From: Pelargonium cotyledonis
Lineage: Eukaryota > Streptophyta > Magnoliopsida > Geraniales > Geraniaceae
Assembly: GCA_036897625.1 (NCBI GenBank)
Contig: JAYMTA010000295.1
Span: 1 to 32,141 of the forward strand
DNA: 32,141 nucleotides
Reading direction: 5' to 3'
The notes below the pieces were generated by a model. It had not been told where the DNA came from. It searched no databases and saw only the letters and a program-made list of their open reading frames with translations. The translations under genes and the position numbers were made by a program. This document shows positions 20,301-32,111 of the stretch, one piece after another; within the stretch, counting starts at the first letter, position 1; every line of letters begins with the position of its first letter.

Positions 20301-20365
20301 AATTGCTGTGCCAAGAGCTTTTTAGCATGGGCATTAGCCTGAAGTTCGAAACTAGGTTGTGTTAG
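14310..20365 (+). CDS. NRPD2: Second-largest subunit of DNA-directed RNA polymerases IV and V (NRPD2/NRPE2)
   Basis: Seven coding exons: 14310-14810, 15645-15857, 16219-17099, 17517-17808, 18071-19003, 19248-19519 and 19864-20365. They give 1197 aa, against about 1170 in Arabidopsis from memory. In plants this RPB2-like chain is shared by Pol IV, which makes siRNA precursors, and Pol V, which makes scaffold transcripts. Both act in nuclear RNA-directed DNA methylation. An acidic stretch lies at residues 24-40. The lobe/protrusion segment opens with FLKNFCRQAATSFFNEYGLI. The hybrid-binding domain has GYNQEDS at 817-823 (Glu821/Asp822, catalytic-site neighbours). GDKFSSMHGQKG is at 947-958, and the zinc ribbon has Cys1133, 1136, 1158 and 1161. 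The C-terminus LLCQELFSMGISLKFETRLC is typical. Met953 replaces an Arg that I recall in Pol II at this place, which favours Pol IV/V over RPB2. The intron after exon 3 is phase 2 (CC/A), as is the one after exon 6 (AG/G); the others are phase 0. Confidence 0.96.
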
Positions 20366-21367
20366 TTTCGAAGTTAGTTTATGTTAGTTGATCTTGTGGT
20401 AAAACTACTTGATGTGAACTTATGGAAAATGTAAACTCATCAGATTCACTAAATATTCACAAGTTTTGGGTTGTCAGATTCTTGGCTACTAGTTACAGCA
20501 CTACATGGTAACTTCATTTTATGAAAATGAATTTTCATGTCTCATTTTAATGAGTATTTTCGTTTATATTTTGAGAAACATAATAAACTACTCATTTTAA
20601 TATATATATATATATATGTTTTGTGATTCATATGAGAACATCAAATTATATCATGTGAACTTATTTTGTTTCTTCACAATTTCATATAATTATTATTATT
20701 TGAAAATTTAAGATAAATGGAGGATATGATAGTCTTTTTAGATAATAAAAATTGAATTTTAAAGTTTAAGGTAGTTAAATGTTGTGAATAAATACTTTAG
20801 GGTAGTTATATGTCATGTATTTTCAAACTGGGTAGCCATCTGCTTGTGAACAAAACCATATTACAAGTTTGTGTAATTACCCGAAAAACAATAATTTTTG
20901 TAGACATATTATTTTTATAAGCAATTGTAACAATAAAGCTGGAACCTGAGACATCAAGAGATTAAAATAAATGAATCACCGTACAAGTATTTGAGAAATT
21001 TCGAGAAATGTTATCATTTGGATTGCCTTATTCTCATTGGATACTTTGATCAAATGTCACACAATGTCAAAGTGGGTTCCAATTGTGTCCATAAACTACA
21101 AAACTGTTTCATAGAAACAAAATGAAATAGGTGGGAATAAAGGCTCTAATCTATATAATTAAAGAATGCAGCAGAATTGGATACAAGCTCTCCCTATAAT
21201 GATAAAAGCACCATGAAAAAGACATTATGATCATTCTATTCTGTGTATGTAATCCCATGCTTTATTTGCCATTTCTACATATGATTGAGAAATGGAACAT
21301 TCCCAACTCATCATCAAGGCAAAAACTACAAAACTCCATGGTTTCCCTCCGAGGATAAGAAATCTAT
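20366..21367. other. Convergent intergenic spacer between NRPD2 and the hydrolase gene
   Basis: The 3' ends of two oppositely transcribed genes share this stretch of about 1 kb. It is very AT-rich, with a TA microsatellite at about 20600-20617 and short palindromic pieces near 20518-20545. No gene is seen. Around 20940-20990, minus-strand sequence with CTCAGGTTCCAG faintly resembles a SINE B box. It is too degenerate to call. Confidence 0.5.
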
Positions 21368-24300
21368 TCAGACAAATGGTTCTCGCTGTGATGTAGGAAG
21401 CTTCAGCTCATCAAGTTCATCAAGTGGAGCGAAATAGCAATCAACCATGTCACCACTTACGTCTGCTAAACTTGGAGGGTTCCACTGCATTTTCACAATC
21501 ACAAAACCTCTTCATATTTCTTCCAGCTCCAGAAAAGAAAAAAGAACATACAAATATAATTTCATGGGAGAACTTAGGTTGTGTACCTTTGGAGTAAAGT
21601 CCTTGTCAACCAACCTGGCCCGAACACCCTATAGGTACATAATAACACACATTACACAACAATAGTTTTGTGTTTCCTAAACAAGCATAATTGGGAAGCC
21701 CATACCTCAGAGAAGTCGCTAGAGATGTGCATGGAGATTGCATTCAGGGACATCCGATACTCACGAGCCAGACACTGGTCAAGAGATTGAAATCTGCCTT
21801 CTTTGATCTGAGAGAAAAAGAAATGGAAACTTGAGTCATGACATCAGGGGTAAGAGAACACAACCTGATCACCGAGGCATTAACTTACAGATCTTAATGT
21901 GATTTTTAAGCTCAATGGGGAGGCTTCCTTCAATTTCTGGTGTGTTTCTGTATACCACTGATCATATGATTCAGCTGCCCCATTTTCCTACATAAATTAT
22001 CAGGAAATAAGTAGCAATTGAAAAAAGATCTTAGTGTCAATAAAGAGGTGAATGTTTGCTTGTCTTGGGTACAGAATACTTGCCCCAGCAAACAACATTT
22101 TTTTTTTTTAAATGCAAAATAAACGAATGGGAATCAAGGAACGCGCCAAGAAGATTTCAGGGTTACTAAAATTCTCTACAATTCTCTTAGAATTCTAATT
22201 TCAGTTCTTATTCTTACTCTTATAGTAATTAAACATTCATAAATTGAATATAATAATGGAGCCAACCTGAAAAATACTAAATGCTTCTATAATCTCCTCC
22301 TATCACAAAATTTGTTAAAAAAAAAAAGTATAGATAAAAAGGTGAAACTAGAGAACTAAAAGCAAGATGCATAATCAACATGAACACTCACGGTTTCTGT
22401 TCATTATAGCGAACAATCTGGCTATGGGAGTATCACATTCAGTAGACTCAAAAGTATACCAACACAATTAGAAATCCACCATTGCTCCCATAAATATGAA
22501 TTGAAAGTTAAGTCAGAAGTATCCCTCTTCAAGCTTACCAGAGCAGCAATAATTTCCTCGACAGTGTCATGGCTGAAACATTTATCAATTGTGTCAATCC
22601 TGAAACAAAAGTGAAACACTAACATATAAGACAGAATACACATGCGCATGCCTGACAATGTAAAATTATTGTTATTGAAGAGGTACGATTTTCTCTCTTT
22701 GGAAGGGCACAGGCAAAGTACTTTAAAAGAGTTGAGGGTGTAAAGATTATGTCATCACTGATATATAATTTGGTCCCAAATATAACATGGAAAATAATAT
22801 AAATATACAAATAAATATTCGAAAGTATACTCTTATTGCAAGGGAAATCTAAAAGTTCCATGCAAACATATATCAATCTTGTCTAGATGGAAAAACAACA
22901 TATGAGTTCACTTTGTCATTGCCATACATACACGCATTGCAATCAGCATAAATTCATGCATTTTAAGACTTGACTGAACATTAGAAGGGTTGGAGTGGAG
23001 GAAAGTTCCTAAGGAGTGTTGCTAAAAGATTCAAGTAGTCGATCACATCATTGTTTGGAAAACGGCTGCTGCTGCTGTTAGTATTGTTGTAGAAAACTGT
23101 CAAACGTAAGTATGTCCATATACAGTCCAATACTAAGTGCTAGGCCTCTCATAGGAGATTTCCTTTGACAAAAGGTTGGGCAAGAGCTGCAAGACCAGTA
23201 TTTTGTTAAAAGTCATTATCCCAAGGTTCTTTTTCCCACCCAAGCCACCCGACAACTAGTTCCATCAATACTTGCAATTCAATTGCCGGTTTAACAAGCA
23301 GAAGCCTCATACAATAGAACATAATAACAATAATTTCAAAGGCTAAAGTTGATTTAAACAACCCACAAGAACTAATGCTTTATTCCTAGACAAAACAATG
23401 ACAGAATCAGTGAAGAATGAAAATAATAGACACCACAGAAATAAGGAAAATGCAAAAGAACATTACTTATGCAGAATGCTCTTCCTATCTGGATATACCA
23501 GGTCACCATACTGAGCAAGATTAGAATCTATGACAGAAGCCTCATCTGTGATTAGTTTACCAAGACGTTCTTCAATCCAACCCAATCTCTGACAGAAAGA
23601 AACTATTTTTGTAAGCAAAATTAATCAATAGATGAATAACCAAAACAAACAAAAAGAAAGAAAAAAAGTTATAAGGCACAATGAGAACAAACTGCATCTA
23701 ATGAATAGTGGGTAGCAAGGCCACATGCAATCATTTCAATGCCATTAAGCTTTTCTCCCGTCAGAGCTAAGTATTCCCCTACAAGAAACAAAATCCACAC
23801 AGCATTCTATCGTATCAACAACTTAAAATGCTTGGAAAAATGCTATTCTAAAGAATTAAAAATGATTATTACCCAAGTATCCAGGTAGACGAGAAAGATT
23901 GAAGGATGCTCCAGCATCAGGATGGAAACCTAATTGAGCTTCTGGATGACCAAAAATCTGCATTTTAATGCACACATAAAAGCAGTTTACCCTTGTGGAT
24001 TTGACTGAAGTAATTAAAATGAATGCACAGAATGCATAAGAAAAAAAGGGAAGCAAAAAATAGTGGTTTAACTTGAGCAGAAGAGAGAGACTGCTACATC
24101 ATTGAGGTGGTTTCTCTAATCATGCAATTCTGCTTTCAAATTTAAGTCTGGAAATTCGACAAGGACCATGGTAATAACACTGCTTAGATCTACATTCTAC
24201 CACTTAGGTACTGTAGAGATAGAGAATGAGCTTTAACCAACATCTTTTAGAGTAGAGAAACTGTTTGGCAAAATTCAAGTTTCTAAAATGAATAAATAAA

Positions 24301-27300
24301 AAGAGATCCCCTTCAATAGCTTTAATTAATGGTCAAACCCTAAAATACACTTGATATTAGAGAAGCAAAAACACAGGTCAAACAGGACAGTGAAATTCAG
24401 CAAGAATAAAATTTAAATGGTGGTGTGTGTGGGTTAAGGATAGGTTGAAGGCTCTAAAGAAGAATGGATAGACTGTCAGCATGATGATACTGAATTCAGT
24501 CAAGCAGCTGGATATGAAATAGGTGAATTCAAGAGTGTTGAACCCAGGCATGAAGCGAATAAAAGGAACAGTTGTATTTGTTTGCACTCCAATTATGAAA
24601 TGTGTCATTCATTATGCACACAAAAAGGATATCAACTCGAGGCGGAATAAAATAAAAAGAAGGTATAGTCAAGAGATGTTTGGGGGGTAGCATTCACATA
24701 CAGTTTTATCTGTTGCAACACGAAACATTGATGGGATCGAAATTCCAGCCCCACATCCCATGGTGATACCATCCAAGATAGCCACCTGTAAAGAAGTTAA
24801 TCAAATTTTAATTGGAAGACCTACTTATATAATGATTAGTTTAAAATAATTTACAATGAGTAAACAAAAGCCATCATTCAATGAAAAATATCTAAATATA
24901 TAAAGACACGAGTACGCCACAACTCATATTACATACCCACAAGAGGCTCAACTCCCTCTTTTCATGCAACATGGTTTCACAAAAGGGAAAATTCCAACCC
25001 ATTAGAAAGCAGAGACGATTAACAAGATTTACTAATAACATTTCCATGAAGTAAATCCAATCCAAAAACCAAATACCAAATCCATCATTAAACAAAGATC
25101 TATATGATAGTTAGGGTGACAGTTCATCTAGCTTGCCACTGTACTCTTGATGTTTCAATGAAGTAAATACCTCCAAACTACTTGAGTATCAGACCTAACA
25201 AACTGATGGCACAAACAATGATCATTCCCCAATGCTATATTGTTCAATGCCATCTAAACCTTAACAAGTTTCCATGTAAACACATATAATAATAAAAACA
25301 GAATTGAAAGTTGCTTTTCCTTATTGTACATGAGAGGACTAATAAAGAGCATCTACAACACCTTTTTTTTTGGACATATTCCCTGGAAGATATTCTTAGT
25401 TCTTACTAAAAAAAAATTGGGCTCGTAGAAATTATGTTATTAGGACACAGTTGTATCTGTAAGTGTAACTGTGTAAGAGTAGAACCACTTATGGAAGTCA
25501 CAAACCCTTTGGAACTTATGGTGTTTATAGCCAAGAAAGTGGCACACTTGACTTCAAGCTGAAAAGAGAGCCTCACAGTTTCAAAGGTGTTCTACAAAAG
25601 ATGGGAACAAGAGGTTTTGAGGGGATGAAGATATTAAAGTAGAACATTAGATATCTCTTTCTACATGACCTTTTTGGCCTATCTGTGAAATCTACATCAC
25701 ACACCAATTTCTTTATAGAATGTTATACAATATACAGCCTTAATGTTGGCTTTTAACCTTTTTATTTTTATTTTTTATGGATCTCAAATACAGTCCATCT
25801 GCACTTCGATGATTACAGGTTTAATCTTTTTTAGTGAATACACACCTAACTAACAATTAGTGCTAAGGTTCATATATTTTTCCAATTTGCATTGTATTAA
25901 TATATATATCAAGAAAGTTGCAAATACACAAAAGTAACCAACTTGAAGCATAAGTCGGAGTACCAAGAACTTAACCATCAATATCTTTAATATGATGAAT
26001 GAAGAGAGTAAAAAATTAACATAAATTTCTAATAAAATCACGTGTAGGTGCTTGGCAGTTGGCTATCTTCCAAACTGAAGCACATATATATTTGATAAAG
26101 TAAGCATAAACCTCTTAACCTCAACTTGTATCTCAATCAAAAGAATCTTGAAAAGAGTGACTCACACTTGGCTTAGAATACGTCCCTACGAGGTAAACTA
26201 ACTGGTACAATGTTTCAAAAAACTGTTTGCAATCTTCAAACTTCCCTGCACACATCCACAAACAATACTATTCTTCTCAATCAAGAGCTGCGCTGTCACT
26301 CATAAACCATGAAAATAAGTACATATGGAGAAGCAAACTGGACCAACAAATTTGAAGTTGATTATTGACAGAGAAGGAACCTCAATTGCAGGTATATCAG
26401 CAATAGCAATTAACATCACATATGCATAGGACTCAAGCTAAGATGTTAAATTGAACCAATGAGCAAAACATAAACAAATGACAGATACATCTGTCTGTCT
26501 ATAATCAGGGTCCAACCGCAGCAAGCTACTTACATTGAGACATTGGCTTCTAAACAGTAACAAGTTGAACTACATACCCTACACTTCAATTATTCAAGTA
26601 AGACAGTTATGCACAATGATAGTCAATCATTAACATCAGACAAGACAACATTTTTGTAGTTAAATTACATCACAAAAAAATACATTCTGTATCCAATCTA
26701 GGAATTTTTATAAGAATGGATGTAGCCCCCAAAATTTATCAATTTTGGTTCACAAGGATAAAAAATACCCTATGTTAATATACACAAGATTGAAAAGAGA
26801 ACCACCTCCATTGATTAACTGATAAAGGGAAACCACATCTGCGCCTGAACAGAAAGCCCTGCCTTGGCCCTGCACACAGTCTTCAAATTAGAAGCTCAGA
26901 CACCAAGGAGAAACAATGAACAAAACCACAAAATACACCCTAAATACCTTCATCGTGACAAACCCAATATTTGCATTATCTTCCCATGATTTGAGCAATC
27001 TATCTAGCCGAGACACCTGCAAGTCAGTAAACAATTCGCTATTGCAAATATAGATTAAAAATGTACTAAAAGAAGTGAAAAAAAATTGAAAACAAACCAT
27101 CGAACTGGTGAGAGAATTAAGACTAGAGGGTCTGTTGAGAACTGCTACTCTTGATTTAGCTCTTCCTTCAATCAAAACCTAGAAGATGAAAAAGAAAAAA
27201 AGATTTTTCAGGAAAAGATTTACTAAATGCGTTCACTTTAGAAGATCAAAACATTTAGGGAAGAACAGATAGATGACGATGGGACTGACCGGGTCATCGA

Positions 27301-27403
27301 CAAGGGTATAGCTTGGTAGAGCAGAAAAGGCTTTCTCCTGAGAAACGAAACCAAGTCTGTGAAATGCATCCCTCGCCTTCGCCAAAGCTCTCAGTCTCTG
27401 CAT
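21368..27403 (-). CDS. 3-hydroxyisobutyryl-CoA hydrolase-like protein, mitochondrial
   Basis: Fourteen exons, 5' to 3' on the minus strand: 27403-27290, 27178-27098, 27016-26948, 26869-26806, 26245-26166, 24785-24702, 23957-23873, 23778-23693, 23588-23467, 22599-22539, 21987-21889, 21807-21706, 21628-21587 and 21484-21368, giving 401 aa. It belongs to the crotonase superfamily, HIBCH branch, and is expected to hydrolyse 3-hydroxyisobutyryl-CoA or a similar CoA ester in valine breakdown. The first 30 residues, [20 protein letters not shown] onward, are rich in Arg and Ala and lack acids early, as in a mitochondrial presequence. GRAFCSGAD (91-99) and MGCGAG (145-150) form the oxyanion-hole loops. 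[15 protein letters not shown] carries Glu170 and Asp178, the acidic pair of the HIBCH type. It most resembles Arabidopsis At4g31810-type proteins, by memory. Intron 5 (24786-26165) is the longest. Exact substrate is inference. Confidence 0.93.
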
Positions 27404-27960
27404 CTTTCAATTCTCTCGCAGTCTCTGCTCTGAAGTCGAAACTGCTGAGCGAACTCTACTTTGAAGTGTGGGGTTTTTGCTGGTTGATGCTCCTGCGCGA
27501 GACTGGGTTTCAGAATTGAATCAAAATGATCCCAACCGTCCAATTTGTTAAAAATTACGTTAAAGAAAACTCATTTTGGGGTGTTTGGTTGGAAGGAAAG
27601 CCCAGGAAAGTTGATATAGTTCGCTAGCAGAGAAGAAGAAAAAGAAAGAAGATGATGTTAGGTACTTGGGTTGAAATATAGTGTTTGGTTTTTTTTTTTG
27701 GGCTTCTTTTTCTATTTTATGAGCTTCGTCCCTTACTCTTTAATATAGTTATTTTCTATGGGCTGGTGTCATAGGGTCAAAATGGCCCAATTTCACTTTT
27801 GATGATGTGCTACCTCTTCTCTCTCTCTGCTTAGATCCGCTGCCGGAGATGGTGGCGAGGTCGGAGCTGGAGCTGAAGCTGGAGCATGGAGCACCGCCGG
27901 AGATGATGTCCTACCGACCAGTTCTTCGATAGTTGATGTAGATTAGTTTTTTTTTTAAAA
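27404..27960. other. Hydrolase gene 5' leader and promoter, then unassigned sequence
   Basis: Upstream of the minus-strand start codon the leader is probably within 27404-27660. Beyond that lie T-rich stretches. A GC-richer patch at about 27838-27930 contains a plus-strand mini-frame of 27 codons rich in Glu/Leu (VARSELELKLEHGAPPE). It resembles the captured-looking patches inside the neighbouring long-TIR element and is not called as a gene. Confidence 0.4.
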
Positions 27961-29051
27961 AAATTTAAGTATAATTACAGTTTTCTATCCTATGATAGAT
28001 TTTTTTTCAGTTTCACAGTCTATGCTTTTTTTGGCATATATTTTTCACCCTATGATTTTCAAACTTCGTTGCGTCAATAACTCCGTTAAAATGTTGGTTA
28101 AATGACGCTTTTATTCCTCACCTCATCTTCAACCTCTCTCTCTTTTTCTCTCTTTCTTTGTAGCTGCTCATGAATTTCTACAAAAACTCAACAACCAATG
28201 AACCAAATTAAAGCACCACAGTCTCAACAACCTATGATTTCTCTTGAATTTTTATGGCGAAAACCCTTGTGAGTGACCTCAAAATTTCATGAAAATCTTT
28301 CACCATAAGCTCAAAACAGAAATGGGTAAAGATTTATAACTCAAAGATCAATCAATAACAAGTAAGACAAAAAAATCTAACAAAAAAATAGAGAAAACCA
28401 TTGTTTTTTAGAAAATCCAGATTCCGATCACCGGAATCTTCAAAACTATGAATTTTCCAGCGCCGAAAACTTCAGAGCTTTGAAGATTCCGATCACCGGA
28501 ATATAGATTTTCCAGAAAACAATACATAAATAAATTTAATCATTTTATACAGTGTTCAATTTTGTTCCTCTTCTTACAATATCTACCAAACCTACAACAT
28601 TCTCATACAAATCAAACAAAATTCATAAACTTGATAGATTAATCGAAGATCGGATCCGACGACAACATTGTACGTTTGACCTCTTCCATGACGCCGGCGA
28701 GCTCCTTCGTCTTTGGCGGAGCAAATCTGGTGCGAGATGGCCGAGATCCGGTAGCTTGGCCGACGTTATCTCCAACAATGGAGCTTGCTCTTGGTTTTGC
28801 TCCATCGAAAAAGAAACGAAGAAGAAGCAATGAAGAAGATGAAGAAGGTAAGAGCATTTTAGGGATTTAGGAAATATAACTGGCATGCGCATGGCACATG
28901 GGGGGTTTAATGATGTTTTCCGTCCGAACTAACTGACGGAACGAAGTTTGAAAACTATAGAGTAGAAAATACATGTCAAAAAAAGCATACGGTATGAAAC
29001 TGAAAAGAAGGTCTAGCATAGGATAAGAAATTGTAATTATCGCTTAAATTT
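27961..29051. mobile_element. Second long-TIR non-autonomous element, probably Mutator-like
   Basis: The left arm (27961 to about 28090) begins AAATTTAAGTATAATTACAG and includes TTTTCAGTTTCA, ATGCTTTTTTTGGCATATAT and TTTTCAAACTTCGTTGCGTC. The reverse complement of 29051 back to about 28920 matches it with substitutions and small gaps, so the arms are about 130 bp. The interior (28091-28919) is CT-rich at its left. It has two copies of GATTCCGATCACCGGAAT (about 28420 and 28487) and a GC-rich patch at 28660-28850. This layout parallels the element at 109-1240. I could not define a convincing target duplication, partly because the left flank is a T/A homopolymer. No transposase frame is present. 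Confidence 0.68.
28418..28516. repeat. Direct repeat of a palindromic TTCCG...CGGAA motif
   Basis: GATTCCGATCACCGGAAT occurs twice about 69 bp apart. Both copies are followed within 35 bp by GATTTTCCAG or GAATTTTCCAG. Each copy is itself a near-palindrome with TTCCG/CGGAA arms. They lie in the interior of the long-TIR element and may be subterminal motifs or a local duplication. Confidence 0.7.
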
Positions 29052-29554
29052 ATTTCTCACTAAGGGTTTGTTTGGCAGGTGAATCATAAAAGTAGTTTAG
29101 TCTTTTTAATTTTAAACTAACAAAGTTATAACATAAACTTTTTTTGGCAAGTTTTGGTGGGTTTTTTTTGCGTAAGCTTGTACTCGAGGTGGGTTATCTG
29201 CAAAATGTGTCAACCCCATAAAAGTTATCCTCAATTTGCCCGAAATTCTAAGGGCAAAGACCATTTTGATAAAATATATGAAAGTTAGGAGACCATTTTT
29301 GGTAAAAAAAAAAAGTTCATGTTACAAATTTGGTCGAAACACGCAAGTTCATGTACTACTTTTAACTAAAAAAAATTATGGAAGAAATTGTGTCTTTGAC
29401 CTTCGTACTTTTGTTCTTCGAGGAGTAACAATACGAATCTTAGTTCATGAAAATATTCAAAATTCTATTTTATTTATACCTTCTTTATCTTCGGAGCTTT
29501 GAAAGGAGAAATTAATTATCCAAACCCTAGCAAATGCACATCTTTATATGATTA
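29052..29554. other. AT-rich spacer with a degenerate foldback-element fragment
   Basis: Between about 29250 and 29350, plus-strand sequence with GACCATTTT...GAAAGTTAG...GACCATTTTTGGT and AAGTTCATG units resembles one arm of the foldback element at 6429-6767, without its partner arm. No gene is supported. The sequence then runs into the Helitron 3' terminus. Confidence 0.45.
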
Positions 29555-31930
29555 CTAGATTGTGGTCCCGTGCCTTGCACGGATGACGGAATGGTTAAAT
29601 AACATCATTCAAATAAAATAAAAATTATAATGTTTTTATATGAAAAGACAATTGTTTAAGATTTAATTTGTTAATATATACTTTGAAAGAAAGAAAAAAA
29701 TAGTAAAAAATAGAATTACAATTAATAAAAATTCTAAATTTTAAAAGAGTAAATGTGGAAGCAAATATAAATATGTAGTAAGGAATTTTGTTAAAGATTA
29801 TAACATTTAGGGATAAACGTTTTTTCTTATATATGCAAGCGATACTTTCATTAACGATATAAAAAATGGGAATATATGTTTTATATTAAAAAATTGGGGG
29901 CAATTGCCCTAGTTGAAGATATCTAACTATTATCGGGTAAAGTCAAATTTAAATACTTATGATAAAATATCGTGACACTTGGTTCAATTTCATTTCATAA
30001 ATCAAAACCTAATTTTATTATCACTTCATAATCCCTAAACCAAATAAGAATAAAAGCAATTCGGTTAACATTTAAAATTATAATATCTTTAGTTTCCTCA
30101 AATAATTTTCTCGGCAAACAAATAAAGATCATGATTCATACATATATGAAGATCACAAATTTATTTTGAAGTGATGACTACATGTAAAAATTTGAGACTG
30201 CATTTTTTTTATAATAATGTGAGACTGCATTTGAGAAGCGTTAATGTACAAAGTTCATTTACCACTTGCACTTCCTTTAATTTCTAAAAACGAAATTAAA
30301 ACATAATATGAACTTACATTTCATATTGTATAGTTTGCTTCAATTAATATTACATTTAAACAAAAAAGAATCACAAACTCGTATTTCATGATGAATATGT
30401 GAAAATATAACAACAAACACTGAAAAATGAATCATACAAAATTTATTTTCATTTTCATCTATCACAACCAAAATTAAGCTATAAGAAAAAGAAATCAAGA
30501 TATCTTGGAGTGTTTTTAACCCATGATAACGAATAATATTAATGAAACAATGTTACAAACATAAGAACATAAACTATATATGTATGACTGTATTTGATAG
30601 ATTATATGTCTTTCATGCAATTATGGATATAAACAAAACTTAACAAATTGAAAAGTGAAAGAATAGTATAGCATAAAACGCATATTTCAACATACCATAA
30701 CTTACCACTAACATCATCAATTTTTAATAAGAGTTCATATTAACGGTAAATATTGTACAAATGGAATGCTTATCACTAACATCATCAATTTTTATTACAA
30801 TTTTTTACTGTTATCATGCTCCACCATATGAATCCATTGAGTCAAATGCATATGAAAAGAAATACAAACCCAACCACAATATCTTAACGACAAAAACAAA
30901 CTAAGATGACTTAATAACTCTTTCACTTACTTTCAACCATATCATAATCATGTAGGTCTCATACTAATCAGAATCTAACGAAAAGCTGCTTCGAACTCAC
31001 TAATCCGGCTGCAACCTGTAGTTGTGTAGTAAACTTACTAATCATATCCGATACCAATATTGAGCAATCAACCATATATACAAAATATAATTTTTATAAA
31101 ACTGTCCAAACCTTCCATCTGATGAACTTCAATTCTTGATCACCAATCACCACTATCATCTGATATGTGTATTTTATCTCTATAGCCAAATAGGCAGCAA
31201 CTCCTGCGATGCAGAGTGAAAAGTGAAAGAATAGTAATAATGTATATGAATTGAATGAAAGTGGAAGCATAAGATGATGCTTCGGCAATGTATGTCATGA
31301 AGAAAAAAAAAACTACAATTGTAGTTGGTGGTGAAAAAGTAACTGCAGATGTTTAAAAAAAAAGGACAAATGGAGATAATAAAAACTGAAAAACTGAAAT
31401 TCAACAATTGATTACAAAAAAATATATAGTGAAATGGTTTTAACATATATTTCAACAAATAAGTAACAAAAAAAAAATGTGGTTTGGTTTCATGGTAGCC
31501 GGCGTGGTTTATTTTTTTCACAAAATGAGGAATAGTTGGTAGTTATTTACAGCAACAAAATGAACGGTTTACAGTATAGATCATTTGTGTTGTGATAGTG
31601 CAGTTTAGTGGTAATGGTTAGTTATTAATTATTTCAATACAATTATTATTACTATTAGTTTTATAATTATTTCTCTAAAATTTGAAAAGATGAAATGTGT
31701 AAAGTTAAAGCTAACAGTAGGAATATCATGGTAACCGTAAGATTTTTAAATGGAGAGGAATACTGTAACTTCCGGGAAAAAAAAACTAAACTTAAACAAA
31801 TTAGTTCAAAAAATTAAATAATTAAATACTGCTCTAAAATTTTAAAAAATAAAAATTGCTCTAAAATATGAGAGCAAGACACGTGTCTATTAAAGGTTTT
31901 CCTTTATATATATATATATATACACGAGAA
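29555..31930 (-). mobile_element. Non-autonomous Helitron (minus strand)
   Basis: Read on the minus strand, the 3' end is CCGTGCAAGGCACGG (29582-29568), a perfect 6-bp-stem, 3-base-loop hairpin. It is followed by nine bases, then CTAG (29558-29555), then a T in the flank. That is the classic Helitron 3' structure: a hairpin about 10 bases before CTRR, inserted before T. Toward the other side, minus-strand sequence at about 31930-31885 reads CTCGTGTATATATATA, then TATAAAGGAAAACCTTTAAT and AGACACGTGTC. This resembles the 5' termini of plant Helitrons. The precise 5' base is uncertain because the expected A|TC boundary is not clean. About 2.4 kb lies between the ends, with no Rep/helicase frame. 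It is very AT-rich, with small internal duplications such as CACTAACATCATCAATTTTT at 30706 and 30774. Confidence 0.6.
30706..30794. repeat. 21-bp direct repeat inside the Helitron-like region
   Basis: CACTAACATCATCAATTTTT followed by A occurs at 30706-30726 and 30774-30794. It is a local duplication in otherwise unremarkable AT-rich sequence. Confidence 0.85.
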
Positions 31931-31951
31931 AATGGAATATGAGTCAACATT

Positions 31952-32111
31952 TTTTTGGCTTAGTCTAAGTCAAGCTAATGAGGTGATGACAACTCAATTA
32001 GTTTCACTCATATCCACCCAAGCGAATTGGTGGAAGCGGAGCGACCCACCCGGATCCAAATATTTTAATGTGGTGTCACCACCTCATTGGTGGCTTAGCC
32101 TAAGCCAAAAA
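31952..32111. mobile_element. Short MITE with about 50-bp terminal inverted repeats
   Basis: The left end TTTTTGGCTTAGTCTAAGTC, continuing through AATGAGGTGATGAC, is matched by the reverse complement of the right end, TTTTTGGCTTAGGCTAAGCC...AATGAGGTGGTGAC. The element is about 160 bp and has no coding capacity. A 3-bp ATT duplication is possible if the right boundary is taken at 32110, but A/T runs at both edges make this ambiguous. It begins about 20 bp beyond the apparent 5' end of the Helitron. Confidence 0.75.

Noticed and set aside
24786..26165. Separate gene within the long intron of the hydrolase gene
   Set aside because: Open frames here are AT-rich and hydrophobic by composition, lack recognisable motifs, and the flanking exons splice in frame.
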